DNA of 21,621 bases from an uncultured Prevotellaceae bacterium (lineage in GTDB: Bacteria > Bacteroidota > Bacteroidia > Bacteroidales > Muribaculaceae). The DNA is taken from NCBI GenBank assembly GCA_937896015.1, contig CALBLR010000501.1, forward strand, positions 1 through 21,621. Reading direction: 5' to 3'. Below are positions 15,231 through 21,621 of the stretch, one piece after another; the stretch's first letter is position 1, and every line of letters starts with the position of its first letter. The translations under genes and the position numbers were made by a program. The notes below the pieces were generated by a model. That model was not told the origin of the DNA and did no database searches. It saw only the letters and a list, made by a program, of their open reading frames with translations.

Positions 15231-16523
15231 CTAATCGCACTTTTTGCCGTCGAGCATGGTGAGCCTCACCAGCTCAATCCTTGCCGAGGTCTTCTTTAGC
15301 ACCGTCAGACGCATGCCGTCGATGTCGGCTGTGTCGCCCTCGTTGGGTATCTCTTCGAGGCGGTTGAGCAGAAATCCGGCGATGGTCTGGTAGTCGTCGC
15401 TCTCGGGAATGTTGAGGTGGTAGGTGTCGTTGATGTCCTCAATCTCCATGCGGCCCGAGAATTCATATGTGTTGTCGTCGATTTTGCGCGACACCAGCCG
15501 TGGGCGGTCGTGCTCGTCCTCTATCTCGCCGAATATTTCTTCCACCAGGTCTTCGAGTGTCACCATGCCGGCCGTGCCGCCAAACTCGTCAACCACAATC
15601 GCCATGCTTTTCTTTTCTTTCAGCAGGTTTTGCATCATTTTTTTTGCAAGCATGGTCTCGGGGGCGAATATCACGGGCTTTATGCGGTCTTTCCAGTTCA
15701 CTTCGGGCACAAACATCTCGCTCACCTGAATGAATCCGAGCACATTGTCCACATCGTCGTGATAGACCACTATTTTCGACAAGCCGCTGCGGGTGAACAG
15801 CCGGCTCAGTTCCTCGCGCGAGGTGTCGGCAATGTCCACGCCCACAATCTCGTTGCGAGGCACCATGCAGTCGCGCAGGTGGGTGTCGCTGAAGTCAAGG
15901 GCGTTTTCAAATATCTTCACCTCCTGCTCCACATCCTTATTCTCGTCTTCGCGCTTGTCGATGTTCTCCTGCAGGTAGGCGTCGAGCTCATCCACCGAAA
16001 TCAGTCCCATGCTGCTGGTGTCGGCCTTTATGCCCACCAGGCGCATCAGCGCGGCCGACAGCAGCGAGGTGAACTTCGACACAGGCCACAGCAGTGTGTA
16101 GATGAGCAGCATCAGCGGCGAGCATGCCCGCAGCGACTGGTTGGGGTTGATGCGAAACATGGTCTTGGGCAGAAACTCGCCGGCAAACAGCACAATCACC
16201 GTTGATATAAGCGTCTGCGTCAGCAGCAGCACGGCCTCGTTTTGGCCGAAGGCGGCTTCGAGCATGGGCTGGCACAGCTGCGCTATGGCCATGCCATAGA
16301 CCACATTGGCAATGTTGTTGCCAACAAGCAGGGTCGATATCAGTGTGTCTTTGTGGGCATAGAACATGTCGATTATGCGGTTAATCAGGCCGCTCTTTTT
16401 CACATCGATTTCCACCCTCACCTTGTTGCTCGACACAAAGGCGATTTCCATTCCCGAGAAGAAGCCCGAGAACAGCAGCGACACGATGGCCGTGACGAGG
16501 GGATACACTAAATCGTTGTTCAT
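15231..16523 (-). CDS. CNNM-domain / CBS-pair / CorC-type membrane protein (HlyC-CorC family)
   Basis: A 430-residue inner-membrane protein with the layout of the CNNM/CorC family, often named hemolysin-like or GldE-like in Bacteroidetes. Known members are linked to Mg2+/Co2+ handling. The CNNM (DUF21) domain spans about 1-190, with helices at [41 protein letters not shown] and [23 protein letters not shown] pair follows (about 205-330), opening [13 protein letters not shown] and closing [30 protein letters not shown]. The C-terminal CorC_HlyC domain (about 345-425) includes [16 protein letters not shown] and a beta-rich end. It has its own promoter and terminator, so it is separate from the lptC operon upstream. 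The substrate is not evident. Nothing shows it is a toxin. Confidence 0.9.
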   Translation of the reverse strand: MNNDLVYPLVTAIVSLLFSGFFSGMEIAFVSSNKVRVEIDVKKSGLINRIIDMFYAHKDTLISTLLVGNNIANVVYGMAIAQLCQPMLEAAFGQNEAVLLLTQTLISTVIVLFAGEFLPKTMFRINPNQSLRACSPLMLLIYTLLWPVSKFTSLLSAALMRLVGIKADTSSMGLISVDELDAYLQENIDKREDENKDVEQEVKIFENALDFSDTHLRDCMVPRNEIVGVDIADTSREELSRLFTRSGLSKIVVYHDDVDNVLGFIQVSEMFVPEVNWKDRIKPVIFAPETMLAKKMMQNLLKEKKSMAIVVDEFGGTAGMVTLEDLVEEIFGEIEDEHDRPRLVSRKIDDNTYEFSGRMEIEDINDTYHLNIPESDDYQTIAGFLLNRLEEIPNEGDTADIDGMRLTVLKKTSARIELVRLTMLDGKKCD

Positions 16524-16554
16524 ATATATATGAATGCAAATGCTGATGACACTG

Positions 16555-16586
16555 CAAATTTACAACATTATGCATTCATAGCCAAA
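16555..16586 (-). promoter_or_regulatory. Promoter of the CNNM/CBS gene, overlapping the lptC terminator
   Basis: Minus strand: TTTG (16586-16583), 20 bp spacer, TAAATTTG (16562-16555), then the ATG 32 bp on. The -33 TTTG is part of the U-tract of the lptC terminator. Confidence 0.7.
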
Positions 16587-16631
16587 AAAAAGCCCGCGCG
16601 CCACTGCCATAAAACAGCAGTGGCGCGCGGG
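16583..16631 (-). terminator. Intrinsic terminator of the coaX-lptC operon
   Basis: CCCGCGCGCCACTGC (minus, from 16631) pairs perfectly over 15 bp with 16607-16593 around a 9-base loop, followed by eight T. It lies 27 bp after the lptC stop. Confidence 0.92.
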
Positions 16632-16657
16632 TGTTGCCGTGTTGTTTGTGGATGGGG

Positions 16658-17230
16658 TCACATTCCACCGGGCATCTTTGTCTGGTCGACGGGGAATATG
16701 GCCTTCACCTTGTGCACCTTGTAGGTGGTGAGCTTCTCGTTCGACTCATATCCATAGCCCTCTATCACGCGGTCGAGCTTCTCAATGTGGATGAATGCGT
16801 CGGAATACAGGCGGTGTCCGCCCTGGTCCCAATACATCTGGTCGGTGAGGATGAGGTCTTTGGCCACGTTGGTGATGCGCACATTGCCGTTAAGGCTCCA
16901 CAGGCGCGCCTTCTCGTCGAAGTATGCCGAGTCGCAGCGCACCGAGGTCACTGTCTTGAAAGCGGCGTCAAGCTCCTCGGCTATCACGCCTTGCGGAAAT
17001 ATCCAGTGGGGCTTTTTCGACTCTTCAAACATGAGCCACTGCTTGGTGGTGATGCGGTAGCGCGTGCGCCCCGAGTCGCTTATCACCGTCTGCACGTTGG
17101 TCGAGCTCATGGTGGGCACCTTGTCGGGGTCGCTGGCGCGGCTTGCGGTGCTTGCCAGCTCGTCGCGGCACGAGGTGGCGGCCGCCAGTGCCGTCAGTGC
17201 CAGTGCTATGTGCATCAGTGCCTTCATCAT
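16658..17230 (-). CDS. lptC: LPS export periplasmic protein LptC (lipoprotein form)
   Basis: A 190-residue LptC-like protein of the Lpt machinery, which takes lipopolysaccharide from the LptBFG complex in the inner membrane and passes it on to LptA. Instead of a plain membrane anchor it has a lipoprotein signal (MMKALMHIALALTALAAATSC, lipidated Cys21), as is common in Bacteroidetes. The beta-jellyroll half is seen as RTRYRITTKQWLMFEE, WIFPQGVIAEELDAAFKTVTSVRCDSAYFDEKARLWSLNGNVRI and DLILTDQMYWDQGGHRLYSDAFIHIEK. It lies 28 bp behind the OMPP1-like gene and ends before a strong terminator, so it is the last gene of the coaX operon. Either of the first two Met codons could be the start. The call is firm. 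Confidence 0.9.
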   Translation of the reverse strand: MMKALMHIALALTALAAATSCRDELASTASRASDPDKVPTMSSTNVQTVISDSGRTRYRITTKQWLMFEESKKPHWIFPQGVIAEELDAAFKTVTSVRCDSAYFDEKARLWSLNGNVRITNVAKDLILTDQMYWDQGGHRLYSDAFIHIEKLDRVIEGYGYESNEKLTTYKVHKVKAIFPVDQTKMPGGM

Positions 17231-17258
17231 TGCTCGCTTGGCCGTGTGTCCCGGGGGG

Positions 17259-18500
17259 TTAGCGTATCTTGTTTTTCCAGAACCACATCTCGTTGAACGT
17301 CACGCTCAGCGTGATGTTGAAGTAGTCCTCCTTTATAAGTTCTTTTGGGGTGGTGAAGCGGTGCTTCCACTCAAAGCCCAGGTTCACCAGCGTCTTGCTG
17401 CCGGGCGCGGGCATTGTGAGGCCGAACCCTGCGCCGTAGTCGCGCACGTTGTTGCCGCCAATGTTCATGTAGTCGTGGTTGTAGTGCCCGCCCACGCGAT
17501 ATGTGACGCGCTTCAGGTAGCTGCCCCTCGAGTTGGGGGTGTACTGCAGGCCGGCAGCCACTTTCCAGCGGTTGTCAAACTTCATGCTGCTGCTTTCAAA
17601 GCCCTCAAGCGGAGTGTATTTCGCCTTGCCCCAGTCCTGGTAGGTGAAGTCGACTTCGGCCATGAAGCGGTCAAGGTGCGAATAGCTCAGGCCCACACCG
17701 AATGTGTTGGGCTTCTGATATTTGCCTGTGAGGCCTGTGTAGCCTATCGAGTCTACCTTGGTGTCCTGGCTGGCGTCGTAGCTCAATCCCCACGTGTGTC
17801 CGTGCAGCGAGCGCTTGGGCGAATAGGTGAAGCCCAGCACCAGGCGGTCTTTGCGGTTCAGGTTCATGCGGTATTGCAAGCCCAGGTTCACGTTCCAGTC
17901 GCGCACTTCCATCACGCGCTCAAACAGGGTGGTGCTGGTGGAGTACACATAGGTGTCGTTGACTATGGTGCCAAACATGTAGCTGAAGTTGGCGCCGGCC
18001 GACAGGCCGTTCAGCGGCTCCCAGCCCACGCCGGCATACAGCTCGCTGATGCCGCCGTTGCCGCTGCGCGTCTCTGTGCCGTTGTTCTCAAGCGTGTTGC
18101 CAAACGAGTAGCCCACGCTGGAGAACGGCACCACGCCAAACGAGCCGCCCACTCTCTTGGCCAGCTTGAATTCGGCTGCTATGTAGTCCAGACCGCCGCC
18201 AAAGCTGTGGCCGCTCTTGCCGTTTTCCTTCGACCACAGGTTGGTGAGGTCGATGCCTATGTCCCACAGAAAGGTGAGCGAGTCGACGCTGGCATACGAG
18301 GCCGGGTTCATCACATTGATTTGCCTGCCGTGCTGCATGGCATAGCCCACGCCGCCCATCGAGCGCTGCAGGCCCGTGGCGTTTTCGCTGAGCAGGCCGT
18401 AGCCTATTTTCGAATAAGGGCTGGCGGAGTTTTGCGCGCCTGCCTGGCCGAGTCCTGCAGCAAGCAGGAGGCCGATGAGTATGAGTCTATATTTTTTCAT
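17259..18500 (-). CDS. OMPP1/FadL-like outer membrane beta-barrel protein
   Basis: A 413-residue outer-membrane protein with a signal peptide (MKKYRLILIGLLLAAGLGQAGA, cut near 22). Alternating hydrophobic strands and Gly/Asn/Tyr turns run to the end (SAGANFSYMFGTIVNDTYVYS, LGFTYSPKRSLHGHTWGLSYD, YRVGGHYNHDYMNIGG). The mature start SASPYSKIGYGLLSENATGLQRSMGGVGYA resembles the N-terminus of FadL/OMPP1-type transporters in Bacteroidetes. FadL proteins carry hydrophobic compounds inward, but the cargo here is unknown. The start overlaps the coaX stop by 14 bp, and lptC follows after 28 bp, so the three genes form one operon. The barrel call is firm; FadL kinship is probable. Confidence 0.85.
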   Translation of the reverse strand: MKKYRLILIGLLLAAGLGQAGAQNSASPYSKIGYGLLSENATGLQRSMGGVGYAMQHGRQINVMNPASYASVDSLTFLWDIGIDLTNLWSKENGKSGHSFGGGLDYIAAEFKLAKRVGGSFGVVPFSSVGYSFGNTLENNGTETRSGNGGISELYAGVGWEPLNGLSAGANFSYMFGTIVNDTYVYSTSTTLFERVMEVRDWNVNLGLQYRMNLNRKDRLVLGFTYSPKRSLHGHTWGLSYDASQDTKVDSIGYTGLTGKYQKPNTFGVGLSYSHLDRFMAEVDFTYQDWGKAKYTPLEGFESSSMKFDNRWKVAAGLQYTPNSRGSYLKRVTYRVGGHYNHDYMNIGGNNVRDYGAGFGLTMPAPGSKTLVNLGFEWKHRFTTPKELIKEDYFNITLSVTFNEMWFWKNKIR

Positions 18501-19218
18501 TATATAACAGTATTCTGTTTAATCCTTTGGCCAGCATGTCGGGGTCGCTCACCACCTTATGGGCCAGCATGCCGCGCACTATGGCGGCGTCGCCGCCGGT
18601 GAGGAATGTGGTGATGCCGGGCATCTCGGCCTGCAGGCTGCCTATGGTGCCGTCGATTTCATAAGCCAGACCGCGCACGGCGCCGCTGCGCAGCGCGGTG
18701 GCGGTGTCGTAGCCCACCAGAGGCATGTCGCCCTCTTTGTCGGCAAGCGGCAGCAGTGTGGTGAGCATGTTGAGCGAGCGCAGCCGCATGGTGATGCCCG
18801 GCGATATGTTGCCGCCCATGAAGCAGCCCTGCGCGTCCACCACGTCGAGTGTGGTGGCGGTGCCCACGTCCACTATCAGCGATGCCGCGCCGGGATTCAC
18901 GCTCCACGCCTGCACGGCGGTGGCTATGCGGTCGCAACCCAGCGTGTTGGCCGACCGGTAGCGCAGCTTTAAGGGCAGTGGGGTGGAACTGCTGAGCTTC
19001 ACCAGGGGCACTCGCGAGGCCAGGAAATTCTCGGCCTCGGCATTGTCGCCCACCACGCTGCTCACAATCGCCGCGCCAATGTCATACCGGGCAAAGAAGC
19101 TTCGCAGCATCTCGGCGTCGAACTGCTTGTAGCGCTCCGTGCCCACAAACTTGTCGCCGTCAAACAGCGACAGCTTGGTCGACGAATTGCCACTGTCGAT
19201 AGTGAGATTTAATTTCAT
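18487..19218 (-). CDS. coaX: Type III pantothenate kinase
   Basis: A 243-residue cytosolic enzyme of the ASKHA fold that phosphorylates pantothenate with ATP, the first step of coenzyme A synthesis. Type III enzymes need a monovalent cation and are not feedback-inhibited by CoA. Motifs are all present: phosphate-1 DSGNSSTKLSLF (8-19), LGCDRIA (93-99, pantothenate-binding and catalytic Asp96), phosphate-2 DVGTATTLDVVD (117-128), GGNISPG (135-141) and TGGDAA (207-212). Length fits the family. Its 3' end overlaps the OMPP1-like gene by 14 bp. A -7 box ends 7 bp before the ATG, so the leader is nearly absent. The divergent neighbour is a hydroxyacid dehydrogenase. The call is firm. Confidence 0.95.
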   Translation of the reverse strand: MKLNLTIDSGNSSTKLSLFDGDKFVGTERYKQFDAEMLRSFFARYDIGAAIVSSVVGDNAEAENFLASRVPLVKLSSSTPLPLKLRYRSANTLGCDRIATAVQAWSVNPGAASLIVDVGTATTLDVVDAQGCFMGGNISPGITMRLRSLNMLTTLLPLADKEGDMPLVGYDTATALRSGAVRGLAYEIDGTIGSLQAEMPGITTFLTGGDAAIVRGMLAHKVVSDPDMLAKGLNRILLYNEKI

Positions 19219-19225
19219 TTAGCCA

Positions 19226-19233
19226 CAAAATTA
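19226..19233 (-). promoter_or_regulatory. -7 element of the coaX operon
   Basis: Minus strand reads TAATTTTG, an exact TAnnTTTG match, 7 bp before the coaX ATG, implying a leader of only a few bases. No -33 TTTG is seen. Confidence 0.5.
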
Positions 19234-19418
19234 CTAAATACTAATAAATTAATGCGCCTTTTGCACAATTTTTACCAATCGTTTCACTTTTTATAGCACA
19301 TGGCCGCAAATGGCCACTTGGCGGCCGTTGACAGACGCCTGCAGCAAAAAGCGGTGCAAATTTAATCAACTTTTTGCAATTCAGCGCCAGCACGGCCCAC
19401 TACTTGGCCAAAAATCGC

Positions 19419-19426
19419 TATATTTG
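19419..19426 (+). promoter_or_regulatory. -7 element of the dehydrogenase promoter
   Basis: TATATTTG matches TAnnTTTG, 34 bp before the ATG at 19461. This box lies inside the longer open frame starting at 19374, so it argues for 19461 as start. No -33 TTTG at the proper distance. Confidence 0.55.
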
Positions 19427-19460
19427 CTCATCAACGCTTACAAAAAAACTATCATTTGAA

Positions 19461-20435
19461 ATGGAAAACAACGATAAACTGAAAATTGTGGTGCTCGACG
19501 GCTATGCCGGCAACCCGGGCGACCTGTCGTGGGCGGGGCTTGAGGCCCTGGCCGGTGAGTGCCGCGTGTATGACCGCACCGCACCCGCCCAACTGCTTGA
19601 CCGCGCCGCCGGGGCGCAGGTGCTGCTCACCAATAAGACCGTTATCGACCGCCGCGCCATCGAGGCGCTGCCGCAACTGCGCTATGTGGGCGTGATTGCC
19701 ACCGGCTTCAACATTGTCGACACCAAGGCCGCGCGCGAGCACGGGGTGGTGGTGACCAATGTGCCCAGCTACAGCACGGCGTCGGTGGCGCAGATGGTGT
19801 TTGCACACCTGCTCAACATCACCAACAGCGTGCAGCACTACACCGATGAGGCCCGCGCCGGCAAGTGGAGCAGCTGCGCCGACTTCAGCTACACCGACAC
19901 CACCGTCACCGAACTCAGCGGCAAGGTGATGGCTGTGGTGGGCTTCGGCCACATAGGCAGCGCGGTGGCCCGCATAGCCCTGGCCATGGGCATGAGGGTG
20001 ATGGCCGTCACCAGCAAGGAGCAGTCGGCTCTGCCGCAGGGGGTGGCCAAGGCATCGCTCGACGAGGCTTTCGCCCAGTGCGACGTGCTGTCGCTGCACT
20101 GTCCGCTCACCCCTGACACCCGCGGCCTTGTGTGCCGCGAGCGTCTGGCCACGATGAAGCCCACGGCCATTGTCATCAACACCTCGCGCGGTCCGGTGGT
20201 CAACGAGCAGGATTTGGCCGACGCGCTGAATGCCGGCACCATTGCCGCCGCAGGTGTGGATGTGCTGTCGCAGGAACCGCCCGAGCCGGGCAACCCGCTG
20301 CTGAGTGCGCGCAACTGCCACTTCACCCCCCACATTGCGTGGGCAAGCCACGAGGCACGCGAGCGGCTGATGCGCATTGTGGTGAGCAATGTGGCCGCCT
20401 TTGCGGCCGGCCGCCCCGTGAATGTGGTAAATTGA
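19461..20435 (+). CDS. D-2-hydroxyacid dehydrogenase (glycerate dehydrogenase-like)
   Basis: A 324-residue cytosolic NAD(P)H-dependent oxidoreductase of the D-isomer 2-hydroxyacid dehydrogenase family. The catalytic domain is split (about 1-105 and 295-324) around a Rossmann domain with the nucleotide motif VVGFGHIG (159-166). The catalytic triad is R243 (NTSRGPVV), E272 (SQEPPEPG) and H291 (TPHIAWAS). The sequence LTPDTRGLVCRERLATMKPTAIVINTSRG and the A-W-A-S after the histidine are most like glycerate dehydrogenase/hydroxypyruvate reductase, but substrate cannot be proven. The frame is open to 19374. I chose 19461 because of the -7 box at 19419-19426 and because the family begins near KIVVLDG. 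The ATPase-DUF4435 gene follows after 25 bp. Confidence 0.92.
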   Translation: MENNDKLKIVVLDGYAGNPGDLSWAGLEALAGECRVYDRTAPAQLLDRAAGAQVLLTNKTVIDRRAIEALPQLRYVGVIATGFNIVDTKAAREHGVVVTNVPSYSTASVAQMVFAHLLNITNSVQHYTDEARAGKWSSCADFSYTDTTVTELSGKVMAVVGFGHIGSAVARIALAMGMRVMAVTSKEQSALPQGVAKASLDEAFAQCDVLSLHCPLTPDTRGLVCRERLATMKPTAIVINTSRGPVVNEQDLADALNAGTIAAAGVDVLSQEPPEPGNPLLSARNCHFTPHIAWASHEARERLMRIVVSNVAAFAAGRPVNVVN

Positions 20436-20460
20436 TACAAACCCCAAACGATTAAGCTAT

Positions 20461-21621
20461 ATGGACTTACTGCTGCCTAAGAAATCAAACGGGCGCGAGG
20501 CCGATGTGCTGCAAGATGCGCGCCAGGTGACCATAATCGGCGCCAACGGTTCGGGCAAGAGCCGCTTTTGCAGCCAACTTATTGACCAGTGCCCCGGCAA
20601 GGCCTACCGCCTGTCGGCACTGCGCGCCATCTACGGCACTGCGCTGCGCGACACTCTGCCGGGCTCCATCGACGAGCGTTTCAGCCGCATCAATGCACAA
20701 AACCCGCTGCTGAAGTGCGATGCGGCCACCGAGTTCGACCGCTTGACCTACCTCATGCTCTTTGATGAGTTTCTCGACCTGATGGCGTGCAAAACGCGGC
20801 GCCTGATGGGAGAGGACACCGATTTCCCAAAGACCAAGCTCGACGCCACCGTGAGGCGCTGGCAGGAGGTGTTCCCAAAAAACCGCGTGCTGCGCGAAAA
20901 CGGCAAACTGCTGTTCTCCACCCAGGGGCATGCCGATCGCTACTCGTCGCTGCGCCTCAGCGACGGCGAGAAGGCCGTGCTCTACTACATCGGCGCCGTG
21001 CTCTATGCCATGCCCGGCGCGGTGATTTTTGTCGACGACCCCGAGACGTTTCTGCACCCCTCGCTCATGGGCACGCTGTGGAATGTGATTGAGCAGATGC
21101 GCCCCGACTGCACGTTTGTCTACAGCACCCACGACCTGTCGTTTGCGTCGTCGCGCGTGGAAAACCGCTGCGTGTGGGTCAAGGATTTCGATCCCGAGAA
21201 AGTGGAGTGGGACTACGACGTGCTCAAGCCTGGCGAGGACTACAGCGACGCCATGACCATTGAGCTGCTGGGCAGCCGCAAGCCCATCTTGTTTATCGAG
21301 GGTGATGCCACCCACAGCATCGACTCGCGCCTGTATCCGCTCATATTCACCGACTACACCGTGCGCCCGCTGGGCAGTTGCAACAAGGTGATAGAGGCTG
21401 TGCGCACATTCAACGACCTCAAGCGCCTGCACCACCTCGACAGCCGCGGGGTGGTTGACCGCGACCGCCGTGATGCCAAGGAGGTGGAGTATCTGCGCCA
21501 GAAGCGCATATTCGTGCCCGATGTGGCCGAGATTGAAAACATACTAATGCTCCCCGATGTGGTGAAGGCTGTGGCGCAGAGCCGCAGGCGCAACGGGCCG
21601 GCGGTGTTCAAAAAGGTGAAG
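20461..21621 (+). CDS. ABC-type ATPase fused to a DUF4435 (TOPRIM-like) domain, 5' part
   Basis: The first 387 codons are present; the 3' end is beyond the window. The ATPase part (about 20-245) has Walker A IIGANGSGKS (25-34), signature LRLSDGEKAVLYY (165-176), Walker B VIFVDDPETFLHP (188-200) and the switch His in YSTHDLSFASSR (221-232). Walker B has Asp193 where most relatives have Glu. From about 275 a DUF4435-like domain follows, with acidic TOPRIM-type residues Glu280 (ILFIEGD), D333-x-D335 (VVDRDRRD) and Glu357/Glu359 (VAEIENIL). The same two domains, as separate or fused proteins, make up AriA and AriB of the PARIS anti-phage system, but similar fused proteins are also widespread in Bacteroidales. 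It starts 25 bp behind the dehydrogenase and is probably co-transcribed with it. Function is inferred. Confidence 0.85.
   Translation, partial: MDLLLPKKSNGREADVLQDARQVTIIGANGSGKSRFCSQLIDQCPGKAYRLSALRAIYGTALRDTLPGSIDERFSRINAQNPLLKCDAATEFDRLTYLMLFDEFLDLMACKTRRLMGEDTDFPKTKLDATVRRWQEVFPKNRVLRENGKLLFSTQGHADRYSSLRLSDGEKAVLYYIGAVLYAMPGAVIFVDDPETFLHPSLMGTLWNVIEQMRPDCTFVYSTHDLSFASSRVENRCVWVKDFDPEKVEWDYDVLKPGEDYSDAMTIELLGSRKPILFIEGDATHSIDSRLYPLIFTDYTVRPLGSCNKVIEAVRTFNDLKRLHHLDSRGVVDRDRRDAKEVEYLRQKRIFVPDVAEIENILMLPDVVKAVAQSRRRNGPAVFKKVK

Noticed and set aside
15231..16523. Reading the CNNM/CBS protein as a hemolysin
   Set aside because: The name is historical for this family; the CNNM, CBS and CorC domains point to ion handling, and no toxin feature is present.
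17064..18602. Open frame of 512 codons on the plus strand
   Set aside because: It lies opposite the OMPP1-like gene and parts of lptC and coaX, is rich in His/Ala/Val/Gln as antisense frames of GC-rich genes are, and has no recognisable motif.
19452..20447. Open frame of 331 codons on the minus strand
   Set aside because: Antisense to the hydroxyacid dehydrogenase with intact catalytic residues; composition is typical of a shadow frame.
20485..21435. Open frame of 316 codons on the minus strand
   Set aside because: Antisense to the ATPase-DUF4435 gene, which has clear Walker motifs; the shadow has none.

Overview
The window is a chromosomal stretch of a GC-rich member of the Bacteroidales, most likely a gut Muribaculaceae-type organism (inference). 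Two things support this. Several genes belong to families seen mainly in Bacteroidetes: DUF4491, DUF4831, DUF4855, the POT transporter with an N-M-G-E-R-F motif, and BspA-like and calcineurin-like secreted proteins. Also, almost every transcription unit is preceded by the Bacteroidetes -7 element TAnnTTTG, at twelve places, while Shine-Dalgarno sequences are mostly absent. The sequence is nearly all housekeeping and cell-envelope genes. There is no insertion sequence, phage gene, CRISPR array or rRNA.

Left part (1-7.3 kb, all minus strand). Reading in the direction of transcription there is a CDF metal exporter (7324-6377), then an ABC ATPase/FtsX-like permease pair overlapping by ATGA (6277-4443). 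Next come trmD (tRNA m1G37 methyltransferase), a secreted DUF4855 protein, a DivIC/FtsB-like septum protein and a small four-helix membrane protein, closely packed from 4329 to 1628. They are followed by sufE (with its own promoter) and the N-terminal 344 residues of a POT peptide transporter cut by the window edge.

Middle (7.3-15.1 kb). A short DUF4491 membrane protein and a large secreted calcineurin-like phosphoesterase are on the minus strand. A complete tRNA-Asp(GTC) with an excellent promoter and terminator is on the plus strand. After it come the bifunctional NAD(P)HX repair enzyme nnr and a DUF4831 secreted protein, then a convergent hairpin and a BspA-like leucine-rich-repeat secreted protein on the minus strand. 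The region 7325-7618 has no convincing gene but holds a divergent promoter pair and a bidirectional terminator that could frame a small RNA.

Right part (15.2-21.6 kb). On the minus strand lies coaX (type III pantothenate kinase), then a FadL/OMPP1-like outer membrane protein, then lptC (LPS export), ending at a perfect 15-bp terminator. The promoter of the next gene, a CNNM/CBS/CorC-type protein, overlaps that terminator. Diverging on the plus strand are a D-2-hydroxyacid dehydrogenase and, 25 bp behind it, the start of a protein fusing an ABC-type ATPase to a DUF4435 (TOPRIM-like) domain. This is the domain combination of the PARIS anti-phage system and is the most interesting gene here; its 3' end is outside the window.
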